Notes under the pieces: model-generated
Seen by the model: the letters and a program-made list of their open reading frames with translations, nothing else
What the model was told of the DNA's origin: nothing
The model's database searches: none
Assembly (NCBI RefSeq): GCF_039839785.1
Contig: NZ_JBDOQT010000001.1
Span: 3,410,001 to 3,474,000 of the forward strand
Length of the DNA stretch: 64,000 bases
Source: Pelagibius sp. CAU 1746
GTDB taxonomy: Bacteria; Pseudomonadota; Alphaproteobacteria; Kiloniellales; Kiloniellaceae
Direction of reading: 5' to 3'
Position numbers and translations under genes: made by a program
Shown here: piece by piece, positions 33,583 through 41,779 of the stretch
How positions within the stretch are numbered: position 1 is the first letter of the stretch
Layout of the letters: every line of letters begins with the position of its first letter

Positions 33583-34731
33583 ATGCAGTTCGACCGTCGC
33601 AGTCTTTTGAAGTATTCCGCCGCCGCCGGCGCCGTCGGCTTGGCAGGGGGGCTGGCCGGCCCCTCCGTGAACAAGGCCTTCGCCGCGCGTGAGAAGGAAA
33701 TGAACATCCTCTGCTGGGAAGGATACAACTCGGCAGACGTTCTCGATCCCTTCCGCAACGACAAGAGCGCCACGATCAAGGCGGAGTCGCTCACCAACGA
33801 TCCGACCATGATCAATCGCCTGCGCGCGGGCGAGACCAATGTCTGGGACCTGATCAACGTCAACAATCCCTGGGCGCGCAAGGTCATGGCCCCGGAAGGG
33901 CTGATCAAGCCGCTCGACCGGGCCCGCTTCGAGCCTTACTTCGAGACCATGCTGCCGGGCTTCAAGCCGCCTTATAAGTGGTCCATGAGCGAGGACGGCA
34001 AGGATCTCCTGGGCATGGCCCAGCGCTTCGGCCCCTACAGCTTCGTCGTCAACACCGACAAGATCAGCCGCAAGACCGCCGAAGACCAGGGTTGGGACCT
34101 GTGGAACGACCCAGCCAATGCGGGCAGGTACGGTGTCCTGGAATCCGACGACTGGAACGTCTTCGACATCTTCCTGATCGCCGGCATCGATCCTTTCCGC
34201 GAGCACACGGATGACGAATTCGCCAAGTTCGACGCGGCCGCGAAGACGGTCTTCAAGGGCGCCAAGGTGGTCGGCGACATCGCCACCATGAACCAGGCGC
34301 TGGTCTCGGGGGAAATCGACTTCCACCTGACGGGCGGCACCTACTCCGCCTCGCCGGCGCGTTTCGACGGCTATCCGAACATCCGCGGCATCACCCCGCT
34401 GAAGAGCGCCATCCCCGGCAAGGGCGGCGTCGCCTGGATCGAAATCACCTCGACGGTGAACAACCGGCAGCTCTCGCCGCTGGCGGTCGATTTCCTGGAA
34501 TACGTCCAGGATCCCAAGGTCGCGCACACTGTCGCCTTCGCCGAAGGCACCTTCAATCCGGTGACCCAAATGGGCAACCCCAAGTGCTTCGAGCTGTTCA
34601 GCAAGGACGAGCTCGATGCCATCCAGTGGGACGGGCTGGAAGAAGAGATGGCGCGGTCCGCGGAGTACGATATCGTACCCGACTACGACCGGGCGCTGGA
34701 TCTGATGACCGCCGCCAAGCGCGAGGCCTGA
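33583..34731 (+). CDS. Polyamine-type ABC transporter substrate-binding protein (PotD-like)
   Basis: The 382-residue protein has a twin-arginine-type signal (DRRSLLKYSAAAGAVGLAGGLAG; cleavage likely near AFAA, about residue 32), so it may be exported folded. The mature part begins MNILCWEGYNSADVLDPF, the strand-helix start of the spermidine/putrescine-binding family. It then has DPTMINRLRAG, the hinge segment IDFHLTGGTYSASPARF and a C-terminal SPLAVDFLEYVQDP. GGAGG at 33571 fixes the start. It is the first gene of a plus-strand operon with ATPase, two permeases and three catabolic enzymes. The ligand is a polyamine or another small cation by family, not proven. Confidence 0.88.
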   Translation: MQFDRRSLLKYSAAAGAVGLAGGLAGPSVNKAFAAREKEMNILCWEGYNSADVLDPFRNDKSATIKAESLTNDPTMINRLRAGETNVWDLINVNNPWARKVMAPEGLIKPLDRARFEPYFETMLPGFKPPYKWSMSEDGKDLLGMAQRFGPYSFVVNTDKISRKTAEDQGWDLWNDPANAGRYGVLESDDWNVFDIFLIAGIDPFREHTDDEFAKFDAAAKTVFKGAKVVGDIATMNQALVSGEIDFHLTGGTYSASPARFDGYPNIRGITPLKSAIPGKGGVAWIEITSTVNNRQLSPLAVDFLEYVQDPKVAHTVAFAEGTFNPVTQMGNPKCFELFSKDELDAIQWDGLEEEMARSAEYDIVPDYDRALDLMTAAKREA

Positions 34732-34756
34732 GGAGAGCGCAGAGTTAAGGAAATGT

Positions 34757-34794
34757 CCGCGGTCCCGGGGGAACGCCATCGCCCGGGGCCGCGG
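34757..34794 (+). other. Intercistronic hairpin after the PotD-like gene
   Basis: Arms of 13 bases (34757-34769 and 34782-34794) pair with one T-G pair around a 12-base loop, 25 bases after the stop codon. No T run follows. It probably stabilises the upstream part of the mRNA or partly terminates transcription, keeping binding protein in excess over membrane components. Confidence 0.6.
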
Positions 34795-34842
34795 CGCCAG
34801 CTTGTTGTTGAAACGTCTCCGTCTGCGAAAGTGTAGAATTCC

Positions 34843-35904
34843 GTGGCCGAACCCATTCTTCGACTCTCCGGGCTGACCAAGCGCTTCGGCGGTTTCTCAG
34901 CGGTCGACGCAATCGACCTCGACGTCGACGAGGGCGAGTTCTTCACCATCGTCGGCCCTTCCGGCTCCGGCAAGTCGACGCTGGTGCGTATGCTGGCCGG
35001 CCTGGAAGAGCCGAGCGGCGGCGATATCCTGCTGCGCGGCCAGCGCATCAACGAAACCCCGGCCAACCGGCGGCCGACCTGTATGGTGTTCCAGTCGCTG
35101 GCCCTCTTTCCGCACCGCACGGTCGGACAGAACATCGAATTCCCCCTGAAGATGCGCGGCGTCGCGCCCGGGGCCCGTCGGCAACGCGCCCTGGAATTGC
35201 TGCGCCTGCTGCGCCTGCCGGAAGCCTATTACGGCAAGAACGTCACCCAATGCTCCGGCGGTGAACGTCAACGCGTGGCACTGGCCCGCGCCTTCGCCTA
35301 CGATCCGGAGATCCTGTTCTTTGACGAGCCGCTGTCGGCCATCGACTACAAGCTTCGCAAGACGCTCGAAAAAGAACTGAAGGACATCCACAAGGAGACC
35401 GGCAAGACTTTCATGTACATCACCCACAGCCTGGAAGAGGCCATGGTGATGTCGGACCGTATCGGCGTCATGCGCGCCGGCAAGCTGGTCCAGGTCGGCA
35501 CGCCGGAGGAGATCTATACCCGCCCGCGCGACAAGTTCGTCTCGGAGTTCATGGGCGAGGTGAACGTGATCGACGTGCGCCGCGGCGTCAACGGGCGGGC
35601 CAGCGGCGTCGGTATCGCCGGCGAGTTCCTGCTGCCGGAGGCGCCCGAGGGCTTCGAGAGCGGTCACCTGGTGGTGCGGCCCGAGTTCCTGCGTTTCGTC
35701 GACACGCCCGGCGACGCCGACAACCACCTGCGCGGCCGCCTCTACAACGAATACGCCCTGGGCTCGCGCATCCAGTACCAAGTCCGTGTCGGCGAAAGAG
35801 TCTTTATCGTCGAGCGCTTGCGCCAGCAGGCCTTCTCCGGCGCCTTGGATCAGGACGTTCTGATCGGCTGGGACGCCAAAGATTCGATCCTGGTGGCCGA
35901 TTGA
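34843..35904 (+). CDS. ABC transporter ATP-binding protein (PotA-like)
   Basis: The 353-residue ATPase starts with GTG. It has Walker A GPSGSGKST, Q-loop VFQSLALFPH, signature CSGGERQRVALARA, Walker B ILFFDEPLSAID and H-loop ITHSLEEA, then a TOBE-type C-terminal domain (about 280-345, LRGRLYNEYALGSRIQYQV) typical of the spermidine/putrescine importer group. The signature begins CSGG instead of LSGG, a conservative change. It energises the importer encoded with it. Its stop shares one base with the next start (TGATG). Confidence 0.93.
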   Translation: MAEPILRLSGLTKRFGGFSAVDAIDLDVDEGEFFTIVGPSGSGKSTLVRMLAGLEEPSGGDILLRGQRINETPANRRPTCMVFQSLALFPHRTVGQNIEFPLKMRGVAPGARRQRALELLRLLRLPEAYYGKNVTQCSGGERQRVALARAFAYDPEILFFDEPLSAIDYKLRKTLEKELKDIHKETGKTFMYITHSLEEAMVMSDRIGVMRAGKLVQVGTPEEIYTRPRDKFVSEFMGEVNVIDVRRGVNGRASGVGIAGEFLLPEAPEGFESGHLVVRPEFLRFVDTPGDADNHLRGRLYNEYALGSRIQYQVRVGERVFIVERLRQQAFSGALDQDVLIGWDAKDSILVAD

Positions 35905-36809
35905 TGGCGGCGATCGCAACAGCGGCGGCGGACAGCCGTTCGGCGCCCATCAGACGGTGGATGCGGCTGTCCCGCGGCGCCCGCTACGCCCTGCCCGTCG
36001 TGGCGCTGCTCGCCATCGGCTTCCTGGCGCCGCTCCTCGCCGTGATTGCCTTCAGCTTCGCCGAGCCGCGCAGCTTCGACGTCTTCGGCACGCCGACCCT
36101 GGAAAACTACGAGACCATCTTCGACCCGGCGAACACGGTCTATCTCTCCTTCATCTGGTCTCTGGTCTTCGCCGCCATCTCGGTGGTGGTGCTGGCGGCG
36201 GTCTGTTATCCGGTCGCCTACGGCCTCGCCCATGTCTTCGGGCGCTGGGCCAACGCCATTACCCTGCTGCTGGTCTTCCCGCTGTTCATCTCGGAGAACA
36301 TCCGCCTCTTCGGCTGGGTGCTGTTCTTCATCAAGAACGGGGTCCTGGACGGCACCCTGAAGAGCATCTTCGGCTTGGAGCTGGAGTCCGTCCTCTTCAC
36401 GCCGCCGATCATCGTCTTCGGCATGGTCTACGTCTACCTCCCCTTCATGCTGTTCCCCATGGTGCTGGGACTTTCCATGGTGCCGCGCGAAGTGGTGGAA
36501 GCGGCGGGCGACCTGGGCGCCTCGCGCCTGCAGATCTTCCGCGAGGTCGAACTGCCGCTGGCCATGCCAGGCATCATCATCGGCGGCCTGCTGACCTTCG
36601 TTCTGGCAGTGGGCGCGGTCGCCGAGTCCAAGGTGCTGGGCGGGCAATCGGTGATCGTCATCACCCATGACATCGAGATCGCCTTCACCTATTCGCAAAA
36701 CTGGCCGCTGGGCGCGGCGCTGTCCGTGCTGTTGATGCTGGTGGTCGGCATCCTGGTGCTGATGGTGCTGCGCTATCTCGACCTCGACCGCATTCTGGGG
36801 AGACGGTGA
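35904..36809 (+). CDS. ABC transporter permease (PotB-like)
   Basis: The 301-residue inner-membrane protein has six predicted helices and the binding-protein-dependent permease EAA loop EVVEAAGDLGASRLQIFREVELPLAMPGI, which contacts the ATPase. It begins with a basic cytoplasmic segment (RRWMRLSRGARYALPVVALL). ATG 35904 overlaps the ATPase stop by one base; a TTG three bases upstream is ignored. It pairs with the next permease as a heterodimer. Confidence 0.92.
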   Translation: MAAIATAAADSRSAPIRRWMRLSRGARYALPVVALLAIGFLAPLLAVIAFSFAEPRSFDVFGTPTLENYETIFDPANTVYLSFIWSLVFAAISVVVLAAVCYPVAYGLAHVFGRWANAITLLLVFPLFISENIRLFGWVLFFIKNGVLDGTLKSIFGLELESVLFTPPIIVFGMVYVYLPFMLFPMVLGLSMVPREVVEAAGDLGASRLQIFREVELPLAMPGIIIGGLLTFVLAVGAVAESKVLGGQSVIVITHDIEIAFTYSQNWPLGAALSVLLMLVVGILVLMVLRYLDLDRILGRR

Positions 36810-37618
36810 TGAACGCGCCGGGACGACCGCGAAGCAGTGCCTGGATCGCCGTCTGGACGGCGGCCCTCATCGTCTTCCTCTACCTGCCAGTCGTCTGCGG
36901 CGTCCTCGCCTCTCTGTCGCAGTCGCGCTACTTCGGCTTCCCCATCAATCGCTGGTCGACGCGGTGGTGGGAACGCACGCTGGACTCCATCGAGATCGGC
37001 ATCCTCATCCAGACCTCCGTCTTGATCGCCCTCATGGTGACCGTCATCTCCGTGGTGCTGGCCTTCGCCGGGGCGCTGGCCTTCGCCCGCTACGACTGGG
37101 CCGGCCGCAAGCTGTATCAGCGCATCGTTCTGCTGCCGATCTTCTTTCCTCAGGCGGTGCTGGGCTTGGCCTTGCTGCTGTGGTTCAACACCCTGGGCCT
37201 GCCGCTTTCGTGGAAGACGGCGGTCCTCGCCCACCTGGTGTGGATCGTGCCGATCGTCACCCTGATCATCTCCATTCAGGTCTACAGCTTCGATCCGGCG
37301 CTGGAGGAAGCCGCGATGGATCTCGGCGCCTCGCGCTGGCAGGTCCTGCGCGAAGTGACCCTGCCGGTTCTCTGGCCCGGCATATTTTCCGGCGCTCTCT
37401 TCGCCTTCCTGCTGTCCTGGGGCAACTTTCCCCTCTCGCTCTATACCACCGGGGCCGACTCGACGGTGCCCGAATATCTCTACGCCAAGATGGTGGCGGG
37501 CTACACGCCCGGCGTCCCGACCCTGGGCGCGATGACGACCGGCGGTGCCGCGGTCATCATGATCGTCGGCTACCTTTCCTGGGTCCTGATGCGGCGTGCG
37601 CAAGGAGCAAGATCATGA
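36809..37618 (+). CDS. ABC transporter permease (PotC-like)
   Basis: The 269-residue protein has six predicted helices and an EAA loop (ALEEAAMDLGASRWQVLREVTLPVLWPGI). The run LPVVCGVLASLSQSRYFGFPINRWSTRWW before the first periplasmic loop is typical of PotC-like subunits. ATG 36809 shares one base with the stop of the PotB-like gene, and its own stop overlaps the dioxygenase start (ATGA), so transporter and enzyme genes are translationally coupled. Confidence 0.92.
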   Translation: MNAPGRPRSSAWIAVWTAALIVFLYLPVVCGVLASLSQSRYFGFPINRWSTRWWERTLDSIEIGILIQTSVLIALMVTVISVVLAFAGALAFARYDWAGRKLYQRIVLLPIFFPQAVLGLALLLWFNTLGLPLSWKTAVLAHLVWIVPIVTLIISIQVYSFDPALEEAAMDLGASRWQVLREVTLPVLWPGIFSGALFAFLLSWGNFPLSLYTTGADSTVPEYLYAKMVAGYTPGVPTLGAMTTGGAAVIMIVGYLSWVLMRRAQGARS

Positions 37619-38646
37619 GCGACAGCGTCGAAGTGGACGAAAGCCTGCGCGGCCGGCGCATCGCGCTGGAGGAAATCCCGCTGATCGACTTCGGCCCCTT
37701 CCTGACCGGCGGCCTGGCCGCGCGCAAGGAAGTAGCCGACAGGATCGGCCACGCCTGCCGCAACATCGGCTTCTTCTACCTGACCAACCACGGCATCTCC
37801 GAAGCCCAACTGACCCGCACCTTCGCCGAGGCCAAGCGCTTCTTCGACCAGCCGATGGAACGGAAGCTGGAGATCGACATCGAGAAATCGCCCTGCCACC
37901 GCGGTTACTTCAAGGTCGGCGGCGAGAACCTGGACCCGGCGAAACAGAAGGAGGGCGGCGACCTGAAGGAAGGCGTCAAGATCGGCCGCGACCTGGCGGC
38001 CGATCACCCGCTGGTGCTGGCGGGCACGCCGCTGCACGGCGCCAACCTCTGGCCGCGGGACCTGCCTGGCTGGCAGGGATCCATGCAATCCTATTTCGAC
38101 GCCCTGGTGGGGCTCGGCAAGCAGATCATGCACGCTTTCGCCCTGTCGCTGGACCTGGACGAGTGCTACTTCGACCGCCTGCTGACCGACCCCATGGCGA
38201 CGCTGGGGCCCCTGCACTACCCGCCGCAGCAGGGCAGCATTACCGAAAAGCAGATCGGCGCCGGAGCCCACACCGACTTCGGCTGCCTGACCATCCTGGC
38301 GCAGGACATGAACGGCGGCCTGCAGGTGAAGAACGCCGCGGGCGCCTGGATCGACGCGACGCCGGTGCCAGGCGCCTTCGTCATCAACATCGGCGACATG
38401 ATGGCGCGCTGGACCAACAACCTCTTCGCCTCCACCCTGCACCGGGTGATCAACACCTCGGGGGCCGAGCGCTACTCCATTCCCTTCTTCTTCGACCCCA
38501 ACTTCTCCGCCGAGGTGGCGGCCTTGCCGACCTGCACCGGGCCGGACAGTCCGCCCAAGTTCCCACCGACCACCGGCGGCCAGCATCTGCTGGACATGAT
38601 CAACGCCACCTTCGATTATCATCGGGAAAAAGCCGGTAAGAACTGA
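37615..38646 (+). CDS. 2-oxoglutarate/Fe(II) dioxygenase, isopenicillin-N-synthase-like
   Basis: The 343-residue enzyme has a DIOX_N domain (LIDFGPFLTGG..., IGFFYLTNHGIS) and a double-stranded beta-helix core with the iron ligands His219-x-Asp221 (AHTDFG) and His276 (TLHRVIN), followed by an R-x-S motif (RYSIPFF) that binds 2-oxoglutarate. It should hydroxylate or oxidatively cleave a small molecule, plausibly the solute taken up by the coupled transporter. AAGGAG at 37602-37607 and the ATGA overlap fix the start; the open frame upstream in this phase is a shadow of the permease gene. The substrate is unknown. Confidence 0.9.
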   Translation: MSDSVEVDESLRGRRIALEEIPLIDFGPFLTGGLAARKEVADRIGHACRNIGFFYLTNHGISEAQLTRTFAEAKRFFDQPMERKLEIDIEKSPCHRGYFKVGGENLDPAKQKEGGDLKEGVKIGRDLAADHPLVLAGTPLHGANLWPRDLPGWQGSMQSYFDALVGLGKQIMHAFALSLDLDECYFDRLLTDPMATLGPLHYPPQQGSITEKQIGAGAHTDFGCLTILAQDMNGGLQVKNAAGAWIDATPVPGAFVINIGDMMARWTNNLFASTLHRVINTSGAERYSIPFFFDPNFSAEVAALPTCTGPDSPPKFPPTTGGQHLLDMINATFDYHREKAGKN

Positions 38647-38662
38647 GAAAGAGCTGATCTCG

Positions 38663-39307
38663 ATGGGTTACGACTTCTCCCTCTCGGCCGGGCGCGCGGC
38701 CCTTCTGGTGGTCGACCTGCAGCGCGGCTTCTGCGACCGGGCAGTCAGCGAGGCGCTGGGCTTCGCCAGCAGCGACCACTTCTGGTACCGGGTCGACGAC
38801 CTGGTGCTGCCCAATGCCGGCAAGCTGATCAAGGCGGCGCGCGCGGCGGGCGTCGAGGTCATCTACACGGTGATCGAGGCCCTGACAGAGGACGGCCGCG
38901 ACCGCAGCCTGGATCACAAGCGCTCCGACTTCCTCATCCCCAAGGGCTCGCCCGGCGGCGAGGTCATGCCGCAGATCGCGCCGCAGGGCGACGAGATGGT
39001 GATCCCCAAGTCGGCCTCCGGCATCTTCAACGCCACCAACATCGAGTACATCCTGCGCAACCTGGGTGTCGAGCGGCTCTGCATCTTCGGCGTCTACAGC
39101 CACCAGTGCGTCGAGAGCGCCGTGCGCGACGCCTCGGACCGCGGCTTCCTGGTGACCCTGGTGCCCGACGCCTGCGCCGCCAAGACCGAGGGACAGGAAG
39201 CGGCGACCGCCGAAGGCATGAAGGCCTACGCCCGGGTTGCCACGACGGTGGAGGTGCTGAAGGAACTCGGCGCGGCAGGGGCTTCAGGCGGGGCGTCGGC
39301 GGCATGA
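38663..39307 (+). CDS. Isochorismatase-family cysteine hydrolase
   Basis: The 214-residue protein carries the hydrolase triad: Asp in LLVVDLQRGF (about 18), Lys in IPKSASG (about 118) and Cys in HQCVESAVRDA (about 152). This group cleaves amide or ureido bonds (nicotinamidase, N-carbamoylsarcosine and biuret hydrolases) as well as isochorismate. In an import-plus-dioxygenase operon, an amidase or carbamoyl-amide hydrolase role is most likely. It lies 16 bases after the dioxygenase and overlaps the next gene by four bases (ATGA). Confidence 0.88.
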   Translation: MGYDFSLSAGRAALLVVDLQRGFCDRAVSEALGFASSDHFWYRVDDLVLPNAGKLIKAARAAGVEVIYTVIEALTEDGRDRSLDHKRSDFLIPKGSPGGEVMPQIAPQGDEMVIPKSASGIFNATNIEYILRNLGVERLCIFGVYSHQCVESAVRDASDRGFLVTLVPDACAAKTEGQEAATAEGMKAYARVATTVEVLKELGAAGASGGASAA

Positions 39308-40044
39308 AGCGCCCCCTCGTCGGCGTCACCGCCGACTACCGGACCTACGGCAACGCGCCCTACCACGTCGTGGGAGACAAGTACCTGCGCGCGGTCTGGG
39401 AGGTCTCGGGCTGCACGCCGATCATCATCCCGGCCATGGCGGAAAGCCAGGAAGCGGCGGAGCTACTGGACTCCCTGGACGGCCTGCTGTTCACCGGCAG
39501 CCCCTCCAACGTCCACCCGACGCGCTACGGCCATACGCCGAGCGAGCGCTACGAGCCGCACGACGAGGCGCGCGACGCCATGACCTTCCAACTCATCGAG
39601 GCGGCGCTGGAAAAGGGCCTGCCCTCCCTCTTCGTCTGCCGCGGCTTTCAGGAACTCAACGCCGCCCTGGGCGGCACCCTCTTTCCCAAGCTGCAGGAGG
39701 TCCCGGGCCGCCTGGACCATCGCCAGCCCAAGGACGACGACCCGGACGTGCGCTATGGCCTGCGCCACTCCATGAGCTTCACCCCCGGCGGCCGCTTCGC
39801 CGAGATCGCCGGCGCGACGGAGATCCAGGTGAATTCGCTGCACGGTCAGGGCATTGACCAGGTCGCGCCCGGCATCGAGGTCGAGGGCCTCGCCCCCGAC
39901 GGCACGCCGGAGGCGGTGACCGTAAAGGGCGCCAAGCGCTTCGCCCTCGGCGTCCAGTGGCACCCCGAGTACAAGGCCGCAGAGAACGACTTCTCCACCC
40001 GCCTCTTTCGCGCCTTCTCCGACGCGGTGCGCGGCAAAGGCTGA
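39304..40044 (+). CDS. Gamma-glutamyl-gamma-aminobutyrate hydrolase family protein (class I amidotransferase, PuuD-like)
   Basis: The 246-residue peptidase C26 protein has the nucleophile elbow FVCRGFQELN (Cys about 119) and the catalytic His-x-Glu in VQWHPEY. LLFTGSPSNVHPTRYG is the family's oxyanion-side loop. PuuD removes glutamate from gamma-glutamyl-GABA in putrescine breakdown. Together with gamma-glutamyl-ligase-like genes at 21747 and 25793, this hints at a gamma-glutamylated amine pathway. It is the last gene of the operon, 9 bases from the convergent muramidase-like gene. Confidence 0.9.
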   Translation: MKRPLVGVTADYRTYGNAPYHVVGDKYLRAVWEVSGCTPIIIPAMAESQEAAELLDSLDGLLFTGSPSNVHPTRYGHTPSERYEPHDEARDAMTFQLIEAALEKGLPSLFVCRGFQELNAALGGTLFPKLQEVPGRLDHRQPKDDDPDVRYGLRHSMSFTPGGRFAEIAGATEIQVNSLHGQGIDQVAPGIEVEGLAPDGTPEAVTVKGAKRFALGVQWHPEYKAAENDFSTRLFRAFSDAVRGKG

Positions 40045-40053
40045 CTGCCCTCC

Positions 40054-40671
40054 TCAGCCGAAGGTCCGTTCGCAGAAGGCCTTGCGCCGCTCGAAGCGGT
40101 CGCGCGGCACGTTCGGCCAGTTGTCGGGATTGCAGAGCTGCTGGGAGAAGGCCCTGGTGTCGTTCCTGGCGACGTGGACCTGCAGGAACCTGCGTGAGGC
40201 GGGCGTGTAATCGCCCCGAAAGCGCAGGTCCACCAGTATCTCCCTGATGCCTTCGTGCAAGCCGTCCCAGTCGGTCGCCCCGTAAACGCGCGTCACGTCG
40301 GCCTTGGTGGCGAGACGCCGGGTGTCGCTCACCTTCCTGGCGTATTCGACCTCGAACAGCCCGAGTTGCTGTTCCGGCGTGATCTCGAAGTCTTCCAGGT
40401 CGTTTTCCTCGATGAACTCCTCGGCCCGGTCACCCTGCAGGCCGGCGGCCTGGGAGATGAGCGCGGCCTTGGCCGGCTCGACGCCGGCGGCAAGCAAGTC
40501 GTCGCGGATATCCGCCTTGCTGCGCAGCTTCATGTCGTAGCCGCGTCCGATGGTGAGGCCCGAGGAAGAGTTGGGTACATGGAAGTGGCGGCTGTGGAAA
40601 CGCCCGCCCTCCTGGCCCTCGGCGTCGAAGGTCAGGCGGCCCGCCGCTGGAGAAGGGATCGTATCGTTCAC
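40054..40671 (-). CDS. Pesticin-like lysozyme-fold protein (probable muramidase)
   Basis: The 205-residue protein contains SSGLTIGRGYDMKLRS, the signature of the pesticin C-terminal/T4-lysozyme-like family, where an upstream Glu (FDAEGQEGG region) and the Thr/Asp of the TIGRGYD loop form the catalytic site. The downstream part (LFEVEYARKVSDTRRL..., WDGLHEGIREILVDLRFRGDYTP, RRFLQVHVARND) fits the helical lobe. The start is GTG at 40671 because GGGAGG lies 7-8 bases upstream. No signal peptide or membrane segment is seen, and no phage genes surround it. It might act on peptidoglycan after another export route, or be a toxin-like effector. Confidence 0.7.
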   Translation of the reverse strand: MNDTIPSPAAGRLTFDAEGQEGGRFHSRHFHVPNSSSGLTIGRGYDMKLRSKADIRDDLLAAGVEPAKAALISQAAGLQGDRAEEFIEENDLEDFEITPEQQLGLFEVEYARKVSDTRRLATKADVTRVYGATDWDGLHEGIREILVDLRFRGDYTPASRRFLQVHVARNDTRAFSQQLCNPDNWPNVPRDRFERRKAFCERTFG

Positions 40672-40756
40672 AGGACGCCTCCCTTTTGTTATCGCCGTTG
40701 TCTGGGGGAACACTACTGCGGCCCAACGCCTTCGCGGGACAGCAATTCGGGGCTAG

Positions 40757-41767
40757 CTAGCCCTTTGCCACCCTCTGCTCGATCCTCCCGAAGATCGAGC
40801 GTCCCTCGCGATCCAGCATCTCGATGCGAACGGTGTCGCCGAACCTGAGGAAGGGCGTCTTGGCTTCGCCGTGCAGAATGGTCTCCACCGTGCGCTGCTC
40901 GGCGATGCAGGAATAGCCGCGCCCGCCCTCGGCCACCGGCTTGCCCGGGCCGCCTTCGGCGTCACGGTTGGAGACGGTGCCGGAGCCGACGATGGTGCCG
41001 GCGGAAAGCCGCCGGGTGCGCGCGGCGTGGGCGATGAGCGCCGGGAAGTCGAAGGTCATGTCCTCCCCGGCCTCGGCCTTGCCGAAGGGCTCCCCGTTGA
41101 GACTGACCAGCATGGGCAGGTTCAGCTTGCCGCCGTCCCAGGCCTCGCCCAGGTCGTCCGGCGTCACCGCGACCGGCGAGGCGGCGCAGGAGGGCTTGGA
41201 CTGGAAGAAGCCGAAGCCCTTGGCCAGCTCTCCCGGGATCAGGTTGCGCAGGCTGACGTCATTGACCAGCAGCACCAGGCGGATCGCCTCCGCGGCCTGC
41301 TGCGGCGTGGCCCCCATGGGCACGTCGTCGAGGATGACCGCCACCTCGGCCTCGAAATCGATGCCCCAGGACTCCTCCGCCATCACGATGGGCTCGCGCG
41401 GCCCCAGGAAGACGTCGGAGCCGCCCTGATACATCAGCGGCTCGGTCCAGAAGCTTTCCGGCATCTCGGCGCCGCGCGCCTGCCGCACCAGGGCCACGTG
41501 GTTCACATAGGCGGAGCCGTCCGCCCACTGGTAGGCGCGCGGCAGCGGCGCCATCAGGTGGTTGGCATCGAAGGCGAAAGCATCCTCGCGGGCGTGGCGC
41601 GCCAAGGCATCGGCCTCGTGCGCCAGTTTCGGCGCGACCTCCGCCCAGTCGTCCAGCGCGGCCTGCAGGGTGTGCACCGTCTCGGCCATGACCGCGCGCT
41701 CCAGGTCGGCCCGCACGATCAGCAGGCGGCCGTCGCGCGACCCGTCGACAAGGGTTGCAAGCTTCAT
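40757..41767 (-). CDS. fahA: Fumarylacetoacetate hydrolase family protein
   Basis: The 336-residue enzyme has the FAH-fold metal and active-site segments: MYQGGSDVFLGP, WGIDFEAEVAVILDDVP (acidic Ca/Mg ligands), LLVNDVSLRN, FFQSKPSCAASP and GSGTVSN. It cleaves fumarylacetoacetate to fumarate and acetoacetate, the last step of tyrosine/homogentisate breakdown. It lies 12 bases downstream of hmgA in the same operon. The maleylacetoacetate isomerase and 4-hydroxyphenylpyruvate dioxygenase genes are not in this window. Confidence 0.92.
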   Translation of the reverse strand: MKLATLVDGSRDGRLLIVRADLERAVMAETVHTLQAALDDWAEVAPKLAHEADALARHAREDAFAFDANHLMAPLPRAYQWADGSAYVNHVALVRQARGAEMPESFWTEPLMYQGGSDVFLGPREPIVMAEESWGIDFEAEVAVILDDVPMGATPQQAAEAIRLVLLVNDVSLRNLIPGELAKGFGFFQSKPSCAASPVAVTPDDLGEAWDGGKLNLPMLVSLNGEPFGKAEAGEDMTFDFPALIAHAARTRRLSAGTIVGSGTVSNRDAEGGPGKPVAEGGRGYSCIAEQRTVETILHGEAKTPFLRFGDTVRIEMLDREGRSIFGRIEQRVAKG

Positions 41768-41779
41768 GGAATCAGCCTC

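Noticed and set aside
36964-37614. An N-terminal extension of the Fe(II)/2OG dioxygenase
   Set aside because: It overlaps the permease gene in another frame and is not conserved; AAGGAG and the ATGA overlap give the start at 37615.
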